Assembly (NCBI GenBank): GCA_011525095.1
Contig: WTIV01000096.1
Location: 1 to 29,773 of the forward strand
Direction of reading: 5' to 3'
From: Methanobacteriota archaeon
Lineage (GTDB): Archaea; Thermoplasmatota; Poseidoniia; Poseidoniales; Poseidoniaceae
Length of the DNA: 29,773 nt
This document shows, one piece after another, positions 1 to 7,937 of the stretch. Position 1 is the stretch's first letter, and every line of letters begins with the position of its first letter. Position numbers and translations under genes: made by a program. The notes under the pieces were generated by a model that saw only the letters and a program-made list of their open reading frames with translations, did no database searches and had not been told where the DNA came from.

Positions 1-1
1 T

Positions 2-805
2 TTAGATTTAGAGCATCATCAATACATCCTAGAAGAGGATTCTTTCAACTCACGTCTACCTGACTTAGCATGGCATGGTGAAGACCTCGACTTGACGGTC
101 TTGTTTTTCCAGCCACTTTTCGCAAAGATGTCGGAATCCGTAACAGTCGGTCTATGCGGTCAAGGTGCAGACGAACTACACGCAGGATATCCTAGGTACC
201 GTGATTTGTCTGCCCATGCAAATGAAATTCAATCAAGGTTAGATGATTTGAATTGTGACCTAAGCGAACTTACTGGTGAAGAATGGTGGGCTGCAGACCA
301 CTCACCAAAATCTCATTGTGAAAGTTTGCAAGACTTTTTGCAGTTTGAATTAGATCACGGGCAATTGTCTAACTTCCAATTAAGGTTAGTCGACAGGCAT
401 TCAATGGCACATGGTCTGGAGGTTAGGGTTCCTTTCTTGGGTTACCGGCATAGAGATGCTTCAAACAAGTTGCCAATCGACTGGAGGCTACCTAGCAGTT
501 TGGAAGAAAAAGCAGCACTGAGAAAGGCTGCGGATTTGACAGACTTGCCCGCAGAAATTGTGCGTAGGCCAAAATTGCCAGCAGGAAGAGCAACTTCCCC
601 ACGTATGATCGATGCCATAGTTGAAGAATTACAGCCGCGAGTAGAAGATATCGCTGCACGCCACCCGACTATGGAAAAGGCCCTCTTGAAACAACCAGAT
701 ATTGCAATAGGGCTAGGTCTGTTTGAAGCGATGCACATTCTTGATGGCGGCAGAAGCAGGAAAACCGGAGACGCTGCATCATTACTCGATGAGGTGATTG
801 GATGA
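2..805 (+). CDS. Asparagine synthetase (AsnB-like) C-terminal synthetase domain, 5' truncated
   Basis: The reading frame is open from the first bases of the window, so the N-terminal part, including the ATP-pyrophosphatase SGGxDSS loop and any glutaminase domain, lies outside. Visible parts fit the asparagine synthase C-terminal domain: GQGADELHAGYPRY (from base 158) matches the family's SGEGxDExxGGY block, and LEVRVPFLGYRHRD matches the conserved EVRxPFLDxxL block. An R(R)PKxPAG segment follows, like the basic loop near the end of these enzymes. In full-length members the domain adenylates aspartate (or a related carboxylate) and transfers ammonia from glutamine. The stop overlaps the next start as ATGA, so it is co-transcribed with the glutamate-cysteine ligase gene. 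A dedicated amidotransferase for another carboxylate is possible, because the substrate cannot be read from this half. Confidence 0.8.
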   Translation, partial: LDLEHHQYILEEDSFNSRLPDLAWHGEDLDLTVLFFQPLFAKMSESVTVGLCGQGADELHAGYPRYRDLSAHANEIQSRLDDLNCDLSELTGEEWWAADHSPKSHCESLQDFLQFELDHGQLSNFQLRLVDRHSMAHGLEVRVPFLGYRHRDASNKLPIDWRLPSSLEEKAALRKAADLTDLPAEIVRRPKLPAGRATSPRMIDAIVEELQPRVEDIAARHPTMEKALLKQPDIAIGLGLFEAMHILDGGRSRKTGDAASLLDEVIG

Positions 806-2007
806 CATTTGTGCACGACCTAACTCAAAAATTAGAAGATAATAGAGAACTGATTAGTGAATGGATGGCAAAGAAACGCAGTGAAGTTCCAATACCAATT
901 TATGGAAGCGTGGACATTAGAGACGCAGGTTGGAAAGTTGCAGTTGTGGATGCTAACCACTTCCCAGCAGGTTTCAACAATACTTCACCAGAGGATGAAC
1001 CACATCTTTCTGCACTGCTTAGAAATCACATTAAGCGTAAGCACGAAGGATGTACTTGGGTCCATCTTTATCCTGAGTCTCATACAAGAAATCCGGGGTA
1101 TGTAGAGAATGTTGCAACAATTAAGCGTTTGATTGAAGCAGCAGGATTCAGATGTACGGTTGGCTCGCCCGAACTAGAAGAGCATGGTTCTCTGGATGGA
1201 ATTACGGGTCCTTTGAAATTAGATGCTGTTGAAATTGAAGGAGATAATCTGCTAATTGATGGAGAGAATCCATGTCTTGTACTGTTGAATAACGACCTAA
1301 CAGAAGGCATGGTCGGTGGACTTGGCGCACACCAAGTTTCACCACCACCTCACATGGGCTGGCAGAGGAGAAGAAAAAGCGAGCACTATGAGTGTCTACA
1401 ATCATACGTCAATGAAATAGCTGAAATTCTTGAAATCGATCCATGGCACCTCCTATCCAGTTGGTTCGTTTCTGAAGATAAGTGCCTCGAGAAAGAATCA
1501 TGCCGCCAAATGCTAGCGGCTGAAGTCGATGAATTCCTAGCAAGAATCGAGGCCAAATATCAGACATTAGGAATTGATAGAGAGCCTGTTGCATTTATCA
1601 AAAACGACCGTGGCACCTACGGTCTAGGAATAATGGCTGTAAAAAGTGGGAGCGAATTGTTGAATCTCTCTAATAGAAAATTCAAGCGACTAATGTACTC
1701 TAAAGGCGGAGTAGATGTAGAAAATTTCCTAATTCAAGAGGGTGTTCCAACCGCAATTAATACCGATGAGGGAGCACCAGTAGAACCAGTAGTTTACCTT
1801 GTAGATGGAGAAGCTGCATCTTGGTTTTACCGAATAAATGCAAAGAAGGGAGAGATGGAAAACCTAAATTCGCCCTCGGCTGAGTTCAAACCATACAGCG
1901 AGGTAGGCATACAGTTTGGTGAGCATGCACATGGTTGGCACGCACTTGTGTCAGAATTGTCAATGCTTGCTATGGGCGCTGAATCTCAAAAACAGATGGA
2001 GGGTTGA
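802..2007 (+). CDS. gshA: Glutamate-cysteine ligase, Acidithiobacillus ferrooxidans type (GshA)
   Basis: A complete 401-residue protein starting with ATG in an ATGA overlap with the upstream stop. It resembles the rare glutamate-cysteine ligase family first described in Acidithiobacillus (Thiobacillus) ferrooxidans, about 430 residues long (TIGR02049/PF08886). The N-terminal block YGSVDIRDAGWKVAVVD followed by NHFPAGFNN (residues 34-60) and the block FIKNDRGTYGLGIMAV (residues 265-280) are the segments I recognise; the latter resembles an ATP-binding loop. The reaction joins glutamate and cysteine to gamma-glutamylcysteine, the first step to glutathione and the end product used as bulk thiol in haloarchaea. 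No glutathione synthetase gene is in the window, so the final thiol is unknown. The family is mainly bacterial, so an ancient transfer is likely. Assignment rests on remembered motifs. Confidence 0.78.
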   Translation: MTFVHDLTQKLEDNRELISEWMAKKRSEVPIPIYGSVDIRDAGWKVAVVDANHFPAGFNNTSPEDEPHLSALLRNHIKRKHEGCTWVHLYPESHTRNPGYVENVATIKRLIEAAGFRCTVGSPELEEHGSLDGITGPLKLDAVEIEGDNLLIDGENPCLVLLNNDLTEGMVGGLGAHQVSPPPHMGWQRRRKSEHYECLQSYVNEIAEILEIDPWHLLSSWFVSEDKCLEKESCRQMLAAEVDEFLARIEAKYQTLGIDREPVAFIKNDRGTYGLGIMAVKSGSELLNLSNRKFKRLMYSKGGVDVENFLIQEGVPTAINTDEGAPVEPVVYLVDGEAASWFYRINAKKGEMENLNSPSAEFKPYSEVGIQFGEHAHGWHALVSELSMLAMGAESQKQMEG

Positions 2008-2008
2008 T

Positions 2009-2992
2009 TTGCGAATTCACTGCTTGGGAGGGGGTTTAGTTGGCTCCTTCGTGACCAGAAAGTTGGTCGAAGCGGGTTTCGACGTACATCTGTACGACGT
2101 AACTGAAAGACAGACAACTGCAACTTTTCATCTCGAGGATGCCTTGCAGGCAAACCATGATTTGGCAGATTTTGTTGTCAACATGCTACCGGGTTCCCTT
2201 GGTAATCAGATGACATCCATCCTCAAAGATTCTAGTCTGAAAATAGTAGATCTATCATTCAGTGAAACAACACCAGATACGCTAACTGATGTCAGTAGTT
2301 CGATTCTTTGGGATGTAGGAATTGCTCCTGGTTTATCGAATATGCTAGTCTCAATGGCAGTCAGAGAATTCGGAACTCTTGATGAAGTCACAATCAAAGT
2401 TGGCGGTAATCCTGCTCAACCAGACGGCGAATGGTCGTACATGGCTCCGTTTTCACCTCATGATGTCATCGCTGAATACACAAGACCTGCAAGGATAATC
2501 TCGAATGGCGAAAAAGTAAGCGTACCAGCAATCAGTGAACTACATTCAATCGATGCAAATGGCAGGCAAATGGATGCATTCCTAACCGATGGTTTACGCT
2601 CACTACTAGACCTCCCTGTCAAGAATATGGGGGAATATACGGTTAGGTGGCCGGGTCATATTCAGAAATATCAGGAGAGTGAGTTAAACCCTGATGAATT
2701 GATTGAGGCTTGGAAAATGGACCTCGCAAAGGCTGAGTTCACTTGGATGGAAGTTTTCATCAAGTCGGGCGAGAATACACAGAGATGGATTGTCGAAGAT
2801 AATGGAAAAGAAAACGATTCCAGTATGGCAAGAACCACAGGTCTAGTCACTGCAAGTTGTGTCATCGCTTGGGTTGACCGACCTGAAATGCTTGGTAGTG
2901 GAGTTTTTGCCCCAGAGGATCTGCCCAGCGAAGTTATTGAACTAGTAATCGAAGTAATGCGTTCAGAAGGCGTTTCAATAGAACTACACTGA
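2009..2992 (+). CDS. Saccharopine dehydrogenase / lysine 6-dehydrogenase-like NAD(P) reductase
   Basis: The TTG at 2009 is chosen because it follows a GGAGGG Shine-Dalgarno (1998-2003) and puts the dinucleotide-binding loop G7-x-G9-x-x-G12 at the very N-terminus, as in this family. It gives 327 residues. The segment WDVGIAPGLSN (residues 101-111) matches the D(C/A)GxAPGxSN signature of saccharopine dehydrogenase and lysine 6-dehydrogenase-like proteins. The rest is the alpha/beta catalytic domain. Family members reduce imines or oxidise amino acids such as lysine or saccharopine with NAD(P); the substrate here is not determinable. It starts 1 base after gshA ends, so translation is probably coupled. 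It may act on a product of the neighbouring amidotransferase or glutamate-cysteine ligase, which is inference. Confidence 0.72.
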   Translation: MRIHCLGGGLVGSFVTRKLVEAGFDVHLYDVTERQTTATFHLEDALQANHDLADFVVNMLPGSLGNQMTSILKDSSLKIVDLSFSETTPDTLTDVSSSILWDVGIAPGLSNMLVSMAVREFGTLDEVTIKVGGNPAQPDGEWSYMAPFSPHDVIAEYTRPARIISNGEKVSVPAISELHSIDANGRQMDAFLTDGLRSLLDLPVKNMGEYTVRWPGHIQKYQESELNPDELIEAWKMDLAKAEFTWMEVFIKSGENTQRWIVEDNGKENDSSMARTTGLVTASCVIAWVDRPEMLGSGVFAPEDLPSEVIELVIEVMRSEGVSIELH

Positions 2993-3002
2993 TGGTGATT
3001 TG

Positions 3003-3650
3003 ATGCGCAGGGTTGCAGTTTACGCATTAACAATCGGCATTGGTTTGTATGTTAGTGCAAAGTATGCTGAATGGCCTGTAAATATCTGGTGCTTGGGTCT
3101 ATTTGCTTGGTTATTCAAAGAGGCTGAAAGAAAAGAGCGGATTGAGATGTTGACCGTGTTAGCATTTGCGACTCCAATGGAACTGTTTTTCTCAGAGGTT
3201 TGGTTAATTTACGAATATCAACGTGGATTAATGCCTCTATTCGTACCGGTTGGCCACTGGTTCTTATTTGATGCAGGTCGAAGGCTGAGTCAATATCTTG
3301 CAGCAGATAAAGCGATGTTGAGTTTGCTGCCGTTTGTGCCTTTAGTCGCTTACGGGGTATGGACTGGCGGAGATACCTCTGCAGTATTTTTGCTAGTCTT
3401 GGTTCTTGTTTTCACCAGATGGGGCCCACAGCCAGCACTCTATGCAACAATGGCTTGGGCTGCTCTTCTGATGGAGTTATGGGGGACATATCTTACAAAT
3501 TGGACATGGGCAAATGAAGTTCCATGGACGGGACTCACGGCATGGAATCCTCCTCTTCTTGTTGGAGCATTCTATTGCCTTGGAGACTGGTTGGTGAATA
3601 TTTCAGTAGAGAGGTTTGAAAGTAAGCACCCAGTGGAGGTAGATGTATGA
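3003..3650 (+). CDS. Polytopic membrane protein of unknown function
   Basis: A 215-residue protein of mostly hydrophobic segments, with about six or seven predicted membrane helices separated by short loops. It is rich in Trp and aromatic residues (for example MELWGTYLTNWTWANEVPW). I do not recognise a catalytic motif. The ATG at 3003 is preferred to the TTG at 3000 directly before it; AGGCG and GGTG stretches lie upstream but no strong Shine-Dalgarno is seen. It begins 10 bases after the reductase gene and overlaps the ferredoxin gene by ATGA, so it sits inside the operon. Acidic and His residues in the segment ELFFSEVWLIYEYQ and in VGHWFLFD could form a site within the membrane, but this is speculation. 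Confidence 0.75.
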   Translation: MRRVAVYALTIGIGLYVSAKYAEWPVNIWCLGLFAWLFKEAERKERIEMLTVLAFATPMELFFSEVWLIYEYQRGLMPLFVPVGHWFLFDAGRRLSQYLAADKAMLSLLPFVPLVAYGVWTGGDTSAVFLLVLVLVFTRWGPQPALYATMAWAALLMELWGTYLTNWTWANEVPWTGLTAWNPPLLVGAFYCLGDWLVNISVERFESKHPVEVDV

Positions 3651-3979
3651 CCTCGCGTGATGATTTGGCCAAGCGTCGCGAAGCTGAGGCTGAGCGAATC
3701 GCTATCTCTCTTGCTAGGCAAAAAGGAGAGAGAAGGTCCACTATCAAAGGTGGCGAGGGAACTGTTGCTTGGGTTACAGAGAACTTGTGTATTGGTTGTG
3801 ACCAATGCACGATAGTTTGCGATGATGATGCTATTGAACTGTACTTCAAGGACATGGCTTCTCCACTGCTTCAAGTCCCAAGTAACAGAAAAGCGAGAAT
3901 TATTCGAGATGCTTGCACAGGGTGCCGGTTGTGTGTGCTAGCATGTCCAACAGACGCAATTACGATGATTGATAGGTGA
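3647..3979 (+). CDS. 2x[4Fe-4S] ferredoxin-domain protein
   Basis: A 110-residue protein with two cysteine clusters. The first, C48-x2-C51-x2-C54-x3-C58, is followed by Asp instead of the usual Pro. The second, C90-x2-C93-x2-C96-x3-C100-P, is canonical. Each should hold a [4Fe-4S] cluster. The 40-residue N-terminus is charged and probably helical (DDLAKRREAEAERIAISLA), an extension not found in minimal ferredoxins and perhaps a docking segment. About 30 residues separate the clusters, more than in simple bacterial ferredoxins. It overlaps the membrane-protein gene upstream by ATGA, and a small membrane protein follows, so it could pass electrons to a membrane partner. Its redox partner cannot be named from sequence. 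Confidence 0.88.
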   Translation: MTSRDDLAKRREAEAERIAISLARQKGERRSTIKGGEGTVAWVTENLCIGCDQCTIVCDDDAIELYFKDMASPLLQVPSNRKARIIRDACTGCRLCVLACPTDAITMIDR

Positions 3980-3983
3980 TAAT

Positions 3984-4256
3984 ATGTCAAAACAACCAGA
4001 ACATGAAGGCGCACAAAGATTCGGGGGAGAATTCGGTCCAAAGAGGGGATCAAATACTACAGGCGTTTCTCTATCGACATTCAAGACTCTAGTTTGGGTG
4101 TCAAACATTGGTGGGCTGCTACTAGTTGTATTCGCACTAGAATTCCTGTTTGTTCAGCAAGAATTTGGTATGGGTCTTGGGTTCCTAATTGCAGGTGTTA
4201 TAGTCGCTCTATTCCCCTCAAATTACGAAATTAGAGGAATGGAAGAGGAACCCTGA
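3984..4256 (+). CDS. Small membrane protein, two helices
   Basis: Ninety residues from the ATG at 3984, preceded by AGGTGA at 3974-3979. An in-frame TTG at 3969 lies inside the ferredoxin gene and is less likely. The first 30 residues are polar and glycine-rich. Two hydrophobic helices follow, at about residues 35-55 and 60-77, and the tail is short and acidic (EIRGMEEEP). I recognise no family. It is the last gene of the + strand run: it starts 4 bases after the ferredoxin stop and ends 2 bases before the convergent gene ends at 4259. A membrane anchor for the ferredoxin is a reasonable guess but only that. Confidence 0.7.
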   Translation: MSKQPEHEGAQRFGGEFGPKRGSNTTGVSLSTFKTLVWVSNIGGLLLVVFALEFLFVQQEFGMGLGFLIAGVIVALFPSNYEIRGMEEEP

Positions 4257-4258
4257 AA

Positions 4259-5050
4259 TCATTCGATTTCGAATCTTTCTTCACACGTTGGACACTTTAC
4301 TTTGCCCTTGTAGTCACTCGGTACTTTCAGTGGAGAATCACAATGTGCACAATTGATGACAATCTTGGTTTCAACATCATTTCTGTTGCCCCACATCAAT
4401 GGTATCGGTGAGAACCAATCTGCTGTATCGATTAGCGACCTGAGATATTTTGGCGAACCATCTCTGAAATTTGATGGATCTGCAGTTAGCAGTGGTAGTG
4501 CTACAATTAGCATACAGAATCCTGAACAGAATAATGAGAAACCAACCGATCCTTCACCCGTTCCTTGTCCTACTGACAAGAAGCTGCCTTGTTTGTCAAT
4601 ATAGATGAGTGAAAGCAACCCTGAAATTACTAAGGTAATCAAGGCAAAATACAGTCCAACTCGATACCCCTGCACAGACAGTATCCCACTGAAAACGAAC
4701 GCTGTTCCGATAAATAAGACAAAGAAGTATTCCTCATCATCAGCAAACATCCCCCAAAAGAGCCTAAACAAACCGTACAAGATTATTAGGAATCCAGTAA
4801 TTTGAACAACACTGGTTGTGTTATTTGTGATGAAGATTTGTTGAGGCTGCCCACCATACATCTGTTGCCCATACATTTGCTGCTGTGCAAAATTGACCTG
4901 TTGTTGCGGGATTGATACAGACTGTGGTTGCTTAGACTCATCATCTTCCATTAGTCTGATTACGACTTCAGCCTTGTTACCACTAACTTTGAGGCCTCTG
5001 TCTTTACACATCGTCTTGAGTTCAAGAAGAGTAAGACTGTCGTAATCCAT
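4259..5050 (-). CDS. SAP-domain, four-helix membrane, zinc-ribbon protein
   Basis: A 263-residue protein with three distinct parts. Residues 4-35 (LTLLELKTMCKDRGLKVSG, then NKAEVVIRL) form a SAP motif, usually a small nucleic-acid-binding helix pair. Residues about 42-75 are a Gln-, Met-, Gly- and Tyr-rich low-complexity stretch with QQMYGQQMYGGQPQQ. Four hydrophobic helices follow between residues about 80 and 205. The C-terminal 35 residues hold C234-x2-C237-x15-C253-x2-C256, a zinc ribbon. SAP motifs fused to membrane helices are unusual, and the motif may bind protein rather than DNA. It lies downstream of the respiratory operon after a 66-base gap and may or may not belong to it. Function unknown. 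Confidence 0.78.
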   Translation of the reverse strand: MDYDSLTLLELKTMCKDRGLKVSGNKAEVVIRLMEDDESKQPQSVSIPQQQVNFAQQQMYGQQMYGGQPQQIFITNNTTSVVQITGFLIILYGLFRLFWGMFADDEEYFFVLFIGTAFVFSGILSVQGYRVGLYFALITLVISGLLSLIYIDKQGSFLSVGQGTGEGSVGFSLFCSGFCMLIVALPLLTADPSNFRDGSPKYLRSLIDTADWFSPIPLMWGNRNDVETKIVINCAHCDSPLKVPSDYKGKVKCPTCEERFEIE

Positions 5051-5116
5051 GAGATGAACTTGTCAATCTCACTAATCAAGTTTAACCCGATTTTTGTTAT
5101 CGAGTGCTTGGTTTGT

Positions 5117-7921
5117 TTATGCTTCAACAGAAACTCTCGACGTACTTGCTTCTTCAGCAAGTGACTTCTTTGCTTCAACCTGGCGTGCTAGGAATGATAC
5201 AACATCGAGAATCTCGATGTCATGCCTTTCATCGCCTTCGAACTTGAGACACTCAAAGTGAGAAACACACTTTGGACAGGATGTAATCATCATGTCTGCG
5301 CCAGTGTTGCGGATTTCCTCCATTCTGGATACTCTCAGTGCACGAGCGTTCTCATTACAAGACATCATGCTTGAGACACCACAGCACATTGCATCTTCGC
5401 CATGGTGCTCCATCTCTACGAGTTCAACTCCTTCGACTCCAGCAACTAGTTCACGTGGTTCATCATAGATACCCATCTGTCTACCTAGTCTACATGGGTC
5501 GTGATAGGTAACTGTCAATTCATCTTCTGCCTTCATCTGCATGTCGAATCCATTTTCGATTAGGAATTCTGTTGTATGCATGACTTTGACGCCTTCTAAT
5601 TCGTAATCACGAGCGAATGTTCTGAAACATTCAGCGCATGAGGAAACTAGTGTGTCAATTCCGGATGCTTCGATCTTCTTCTGGTTGTATGCCTTGAGTT
5701 TGTCAAACACCTCATCAAGACCTTGCCACTTCTGGTCGTGTCCACAACACTTCAGGAAGTCACGTCCGAGATATGAGACATCTGTTCCCATCTCTTCGAA
5801 TAGTGTGAATGCTGCAGTTGTTGTTTCTCCTAGGTCCATCGAGCCTTCGTTTAGGTGGCTGAACACCATCTCTTGGTCTAGGTAGTCTACACATCCTGGA
5901 TAGTAGCCGATGTTTGAATCGATTGGGTAATCTTCGACTGAAACGAAATCAGCGTCACTCTCTTCCTCCGCTTCTGCAGCTAGTACTGCTTGCAGGACAG
6001 TGTGAGGGATTTCAGCAGCTGGACCACCGACGATCAACGAGCGGCGAATGTCAACATATGAATCGTAGTTGACCAATTGTGGACATGCGTTTGTACATGC
6101 AGTACATGTTAAACACGAATACAGCGGTACACCATCGTCTTCGTTATTCCATGAGTTGTAAATGATGTTCAACTTGTCACCAGCGTTGAAGAGTCTGACA
6201 GGACATGCATCGTCACATAGGTCACAGCCGTAACACTTGTTCATCTCGAACTCATATCCACGAGCCATGTTTCTCAATACCACGAATGTGATTGCACCTG
6301 CGGTAATACAAGGGATGAACATAGCATAAGTCAACTTAGCATCCAATGCTAGAGGGTTAGTGTGGTAAGTTGGGTTTACGATAACTCCCATGTTCTCACC
6401 TTCTAACTCCATGTTCAGGGAGTTAGATAGGTCGACAGTCATTCCAGCAAGACCGTTTCCAGCATCGTCATCATAGAGAAGAAGTGGCTGGAATGCTTGA
6501 ATTGTGAATAAGGTTTCAACAGTAACTGAATTGTTTGCTCTTAGGCCATCTGTTGATTCTACCTTAAACTCATAGTCGTATGTACCTGAAGCAAGTTCAA
6601 TTCCTAACTCACCTGTGTTACAATCGGTATTGACTACAACGTCGCCACTGTCTCTCTGTGTGATAACTAGGCTTGATTGAATCATTCCAGAGGTGGAGTC
6701 TCCACCATCAATTAGAACTTCACTCGCTCTTGTAGCACACGTAGCGTCTAGAGGTACTGTAGTGAAGTCGTTGTCTTCAGGCCAGTAATCATCGGTGATG
6801 ATGAACGAACCTGTTGCCCATACAGTTTCATCAGCAGAATAATTCTGTAGTCCAGATTTACCATTTACACCAGAATCTAAATCTTGGTGTCCGTTATTGT
6901 CTGAGAAATCAATGAGATAATACCGCGTTGGTTGGTATATGTTCCAATCCATCCATGCAGCTGCCGGAACTATGTCTCCATCGAATCCTTGCAGGTCCAT
7001 GAATTCGGTTCTCTCATTTACTTGAACATCGGTTGGTTGTGACCTCATCTCTTCCAATTTCTCATAATCGGAGATTGTTAGCAGTCCCTTTGCATCCCAG
7101 AATCCGTTATCGTAAACCGGGTATGTGACAACGCTTGCAGCAGTTGCAACGATGAAAGCACCAACGATGAGTTTCTTGCCGTGTGCTGGAGTGAATCTTG
7201 CACCCCATGCGTTGTTGAATAGCCACTTGGCGATGAAGTAGATCATTATCCAAAGAAGAATACCTGTCATTACCCAGGGTATCATGTTGAATAAATCAGC
7301 AATCCACGGGTCTCTCACACCACAGAGTAAATCACCATGGCTGTCTAACTTACAGAAGTCGCTTCTATTCTTCCCATACAATTCAAGGAAGATGTTGATT
7401 GAGAACACTGAGATAAACCAAATGTGAGCTAAGTAAACTACACCTGCACTAGCAAACCATGGGTCTTCAACAGGCCTCTTCTCACGACCGCCTAGGAATG
7501 GAGGTAGTGCTAGGATACCGACTGGGATTCCAGTGAGGAAAGCACCCCACCATGCAGCGTTCCATGGGAAAGATGGCTGCCCAAAGAAATCACCAATTGG
7601 TCCTAAAGGTACGTCAAACTGAGGTAGATATTCTCCCCATCGTAGGTATCCGTAAGAAAACAGCACATACCAATCAGGGAAAACGAATCCTGCTTGAGCG
7701 AATGGGTCCGCTGCACTGTGAAGTGGTGGTGGAATTAACCACGCGTAGAATAGAAGTGTGCATATCATGAAACCGAAGATAAGGCTGTCACGTAGAACTT
7801 CGTGAGGCCAGAAGCCGTGTCCTTCACGAGTACGCTTACGCTTTTCTTCAGCAGACTGCAACTGCTCTTTTTGATCCATGTATGAGGATGCTACTGCTCC
7901 AAAATTGTCTATAATTCCCAA
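5117..7921 (-). CDS. Cytochrome b C-terminal domain fused to HdrD-like iron-sulfur (CCG) subunit
   Basis: A 934-residue fusion. Residues about 35-265 are membrane-embedded and start like the C-terminal cytochrome b domain / b6f subunit IV (HEVLRDSLIFGF; FPDWYVLFSYGYLR matches the family's EWYFLFAYAILR). Residues about 268-525 are polar with few helices and probably exoplasmic. A last helix (about 530-550) leads to a cytoplasmic HdrD-like part: [4Fe-4S] ligands C563, C566, C569, C573 and C603, C606, C609, C613, then two CCG domains (C677, C725-C726-G, C762, C765; C810, C846-C847-G, C882, C885). CCG domains occur in heterodisulfide reductase and in lactate, glycolate and glycerol-3-phosphate oxidoreductases. 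The start is a TTG with a GGAGGG ribosome site 6 bases away. The cytochrome b N-terminal half is encoded just upstream. It likely exchanges electrons between a cytoplasmic couple and the quinone pool; the substrate is unknown. Confidence 0.88.
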   Translation of the reverse strand: MGIIDNFGAVASSYMDQKEQLQSAEEKRKRTREGHGFWPHEVLRDSLIFGFMICTLLFYAWLIPPPLHSAADPFAQAGFVFPDWYVLFSYGYLRWGEYLPQFDVPLGPIGDFFGQPSFPWNAAWWGAFLTGIPVGILALPPFLGGREKRPVEDPWFASAGVVYLAHIWFISVFSINIFLELYGKNRSDFCKLDSHGDLLCGVRDPWIADLFNMIPWVMTGILLWIMIYFIAKWLFNNAWGARFTPAHGKKLIVGAFIVATAASVVTYPVYDNGFWDAKGLLTISDYEKLEEMRSQPTDVQVNERTEFMDLQGFDGDIVPAAAWMDWNIYQPTRYYLIDFSDNNGHQDLDSGVNGKSGLQNYSADETVWATGSFIITDDYWPEDNDFTTVPLDATCATRASEVLIDGGDSTSGMIQSSLVITQRDSGDVVVNTDCNTGELGIELASGTYDYEFKVESTDGLRANNSVTVETLFTIQAFQPLLLYDDDAGNGLAGMTVDLSNSLNMELEGENMGVIVNPTYHTNPLALDAKLTYAMFIPCITAGAITFVVLRNMARGYEFEMNKCYGCDLCDDACPVRLFNAGDKLNIIYNSWNNEDDGVPLYSCLTCTACTNACPQLVNYDSYVDIRRSLIVGGPAAEIPHTVLQAVLAAEAEEESDADFVSVEDYPIDSNIGYYPGCVDYLDQEMVFSHLNEGSMDLGETTTAAFTLFEEMGTDVSYLGRDFLKCCGHDQKWQGLDEVFDKLKAYNQKKIEASGIDTLVSSCAECFRTFARDYELEGVKVMHTTEFLIENGFDMQMKAEDELTVTYHDPCRLGRQMGIYDEPRELVAGVEGVELVEMEHHGEDAMCCGVSSMMSCNENARALRVSRMEEIRNTGADMMITSCPKCVSHFECLKFEGDERHDIEILDVVSFLARQVEAKKSLAEEASTSRVSVEA

Positions 7922-7927
7922 ACTTTT

Positions 7928-7933
7928 CCCTCC
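7928..7933 (-). promoter_or_regulatory. Shine-Dalgarno GGAGGG for the fusion gene
   Basis: On the minus strand GGAGGG stands 6 bases before TTGGGAATTATA. It supports the TTG at 7921 as the start of the cytochrome b-HdrD fusion gene. It also lies inside the 16-base gap after the cytochrome b stop, so the two halves are translated separately rather than being one frame-shifted gene. Confidence 0.8.
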
Positions 7934-7937
7934 TGTA

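Noticed and set aside
442..816. 124-codon minus-strand frame over the AsnB-like gene
   Set aside because: It is fully antisense to a gene with conserved motifs and has no match to known composition or ribosome site.
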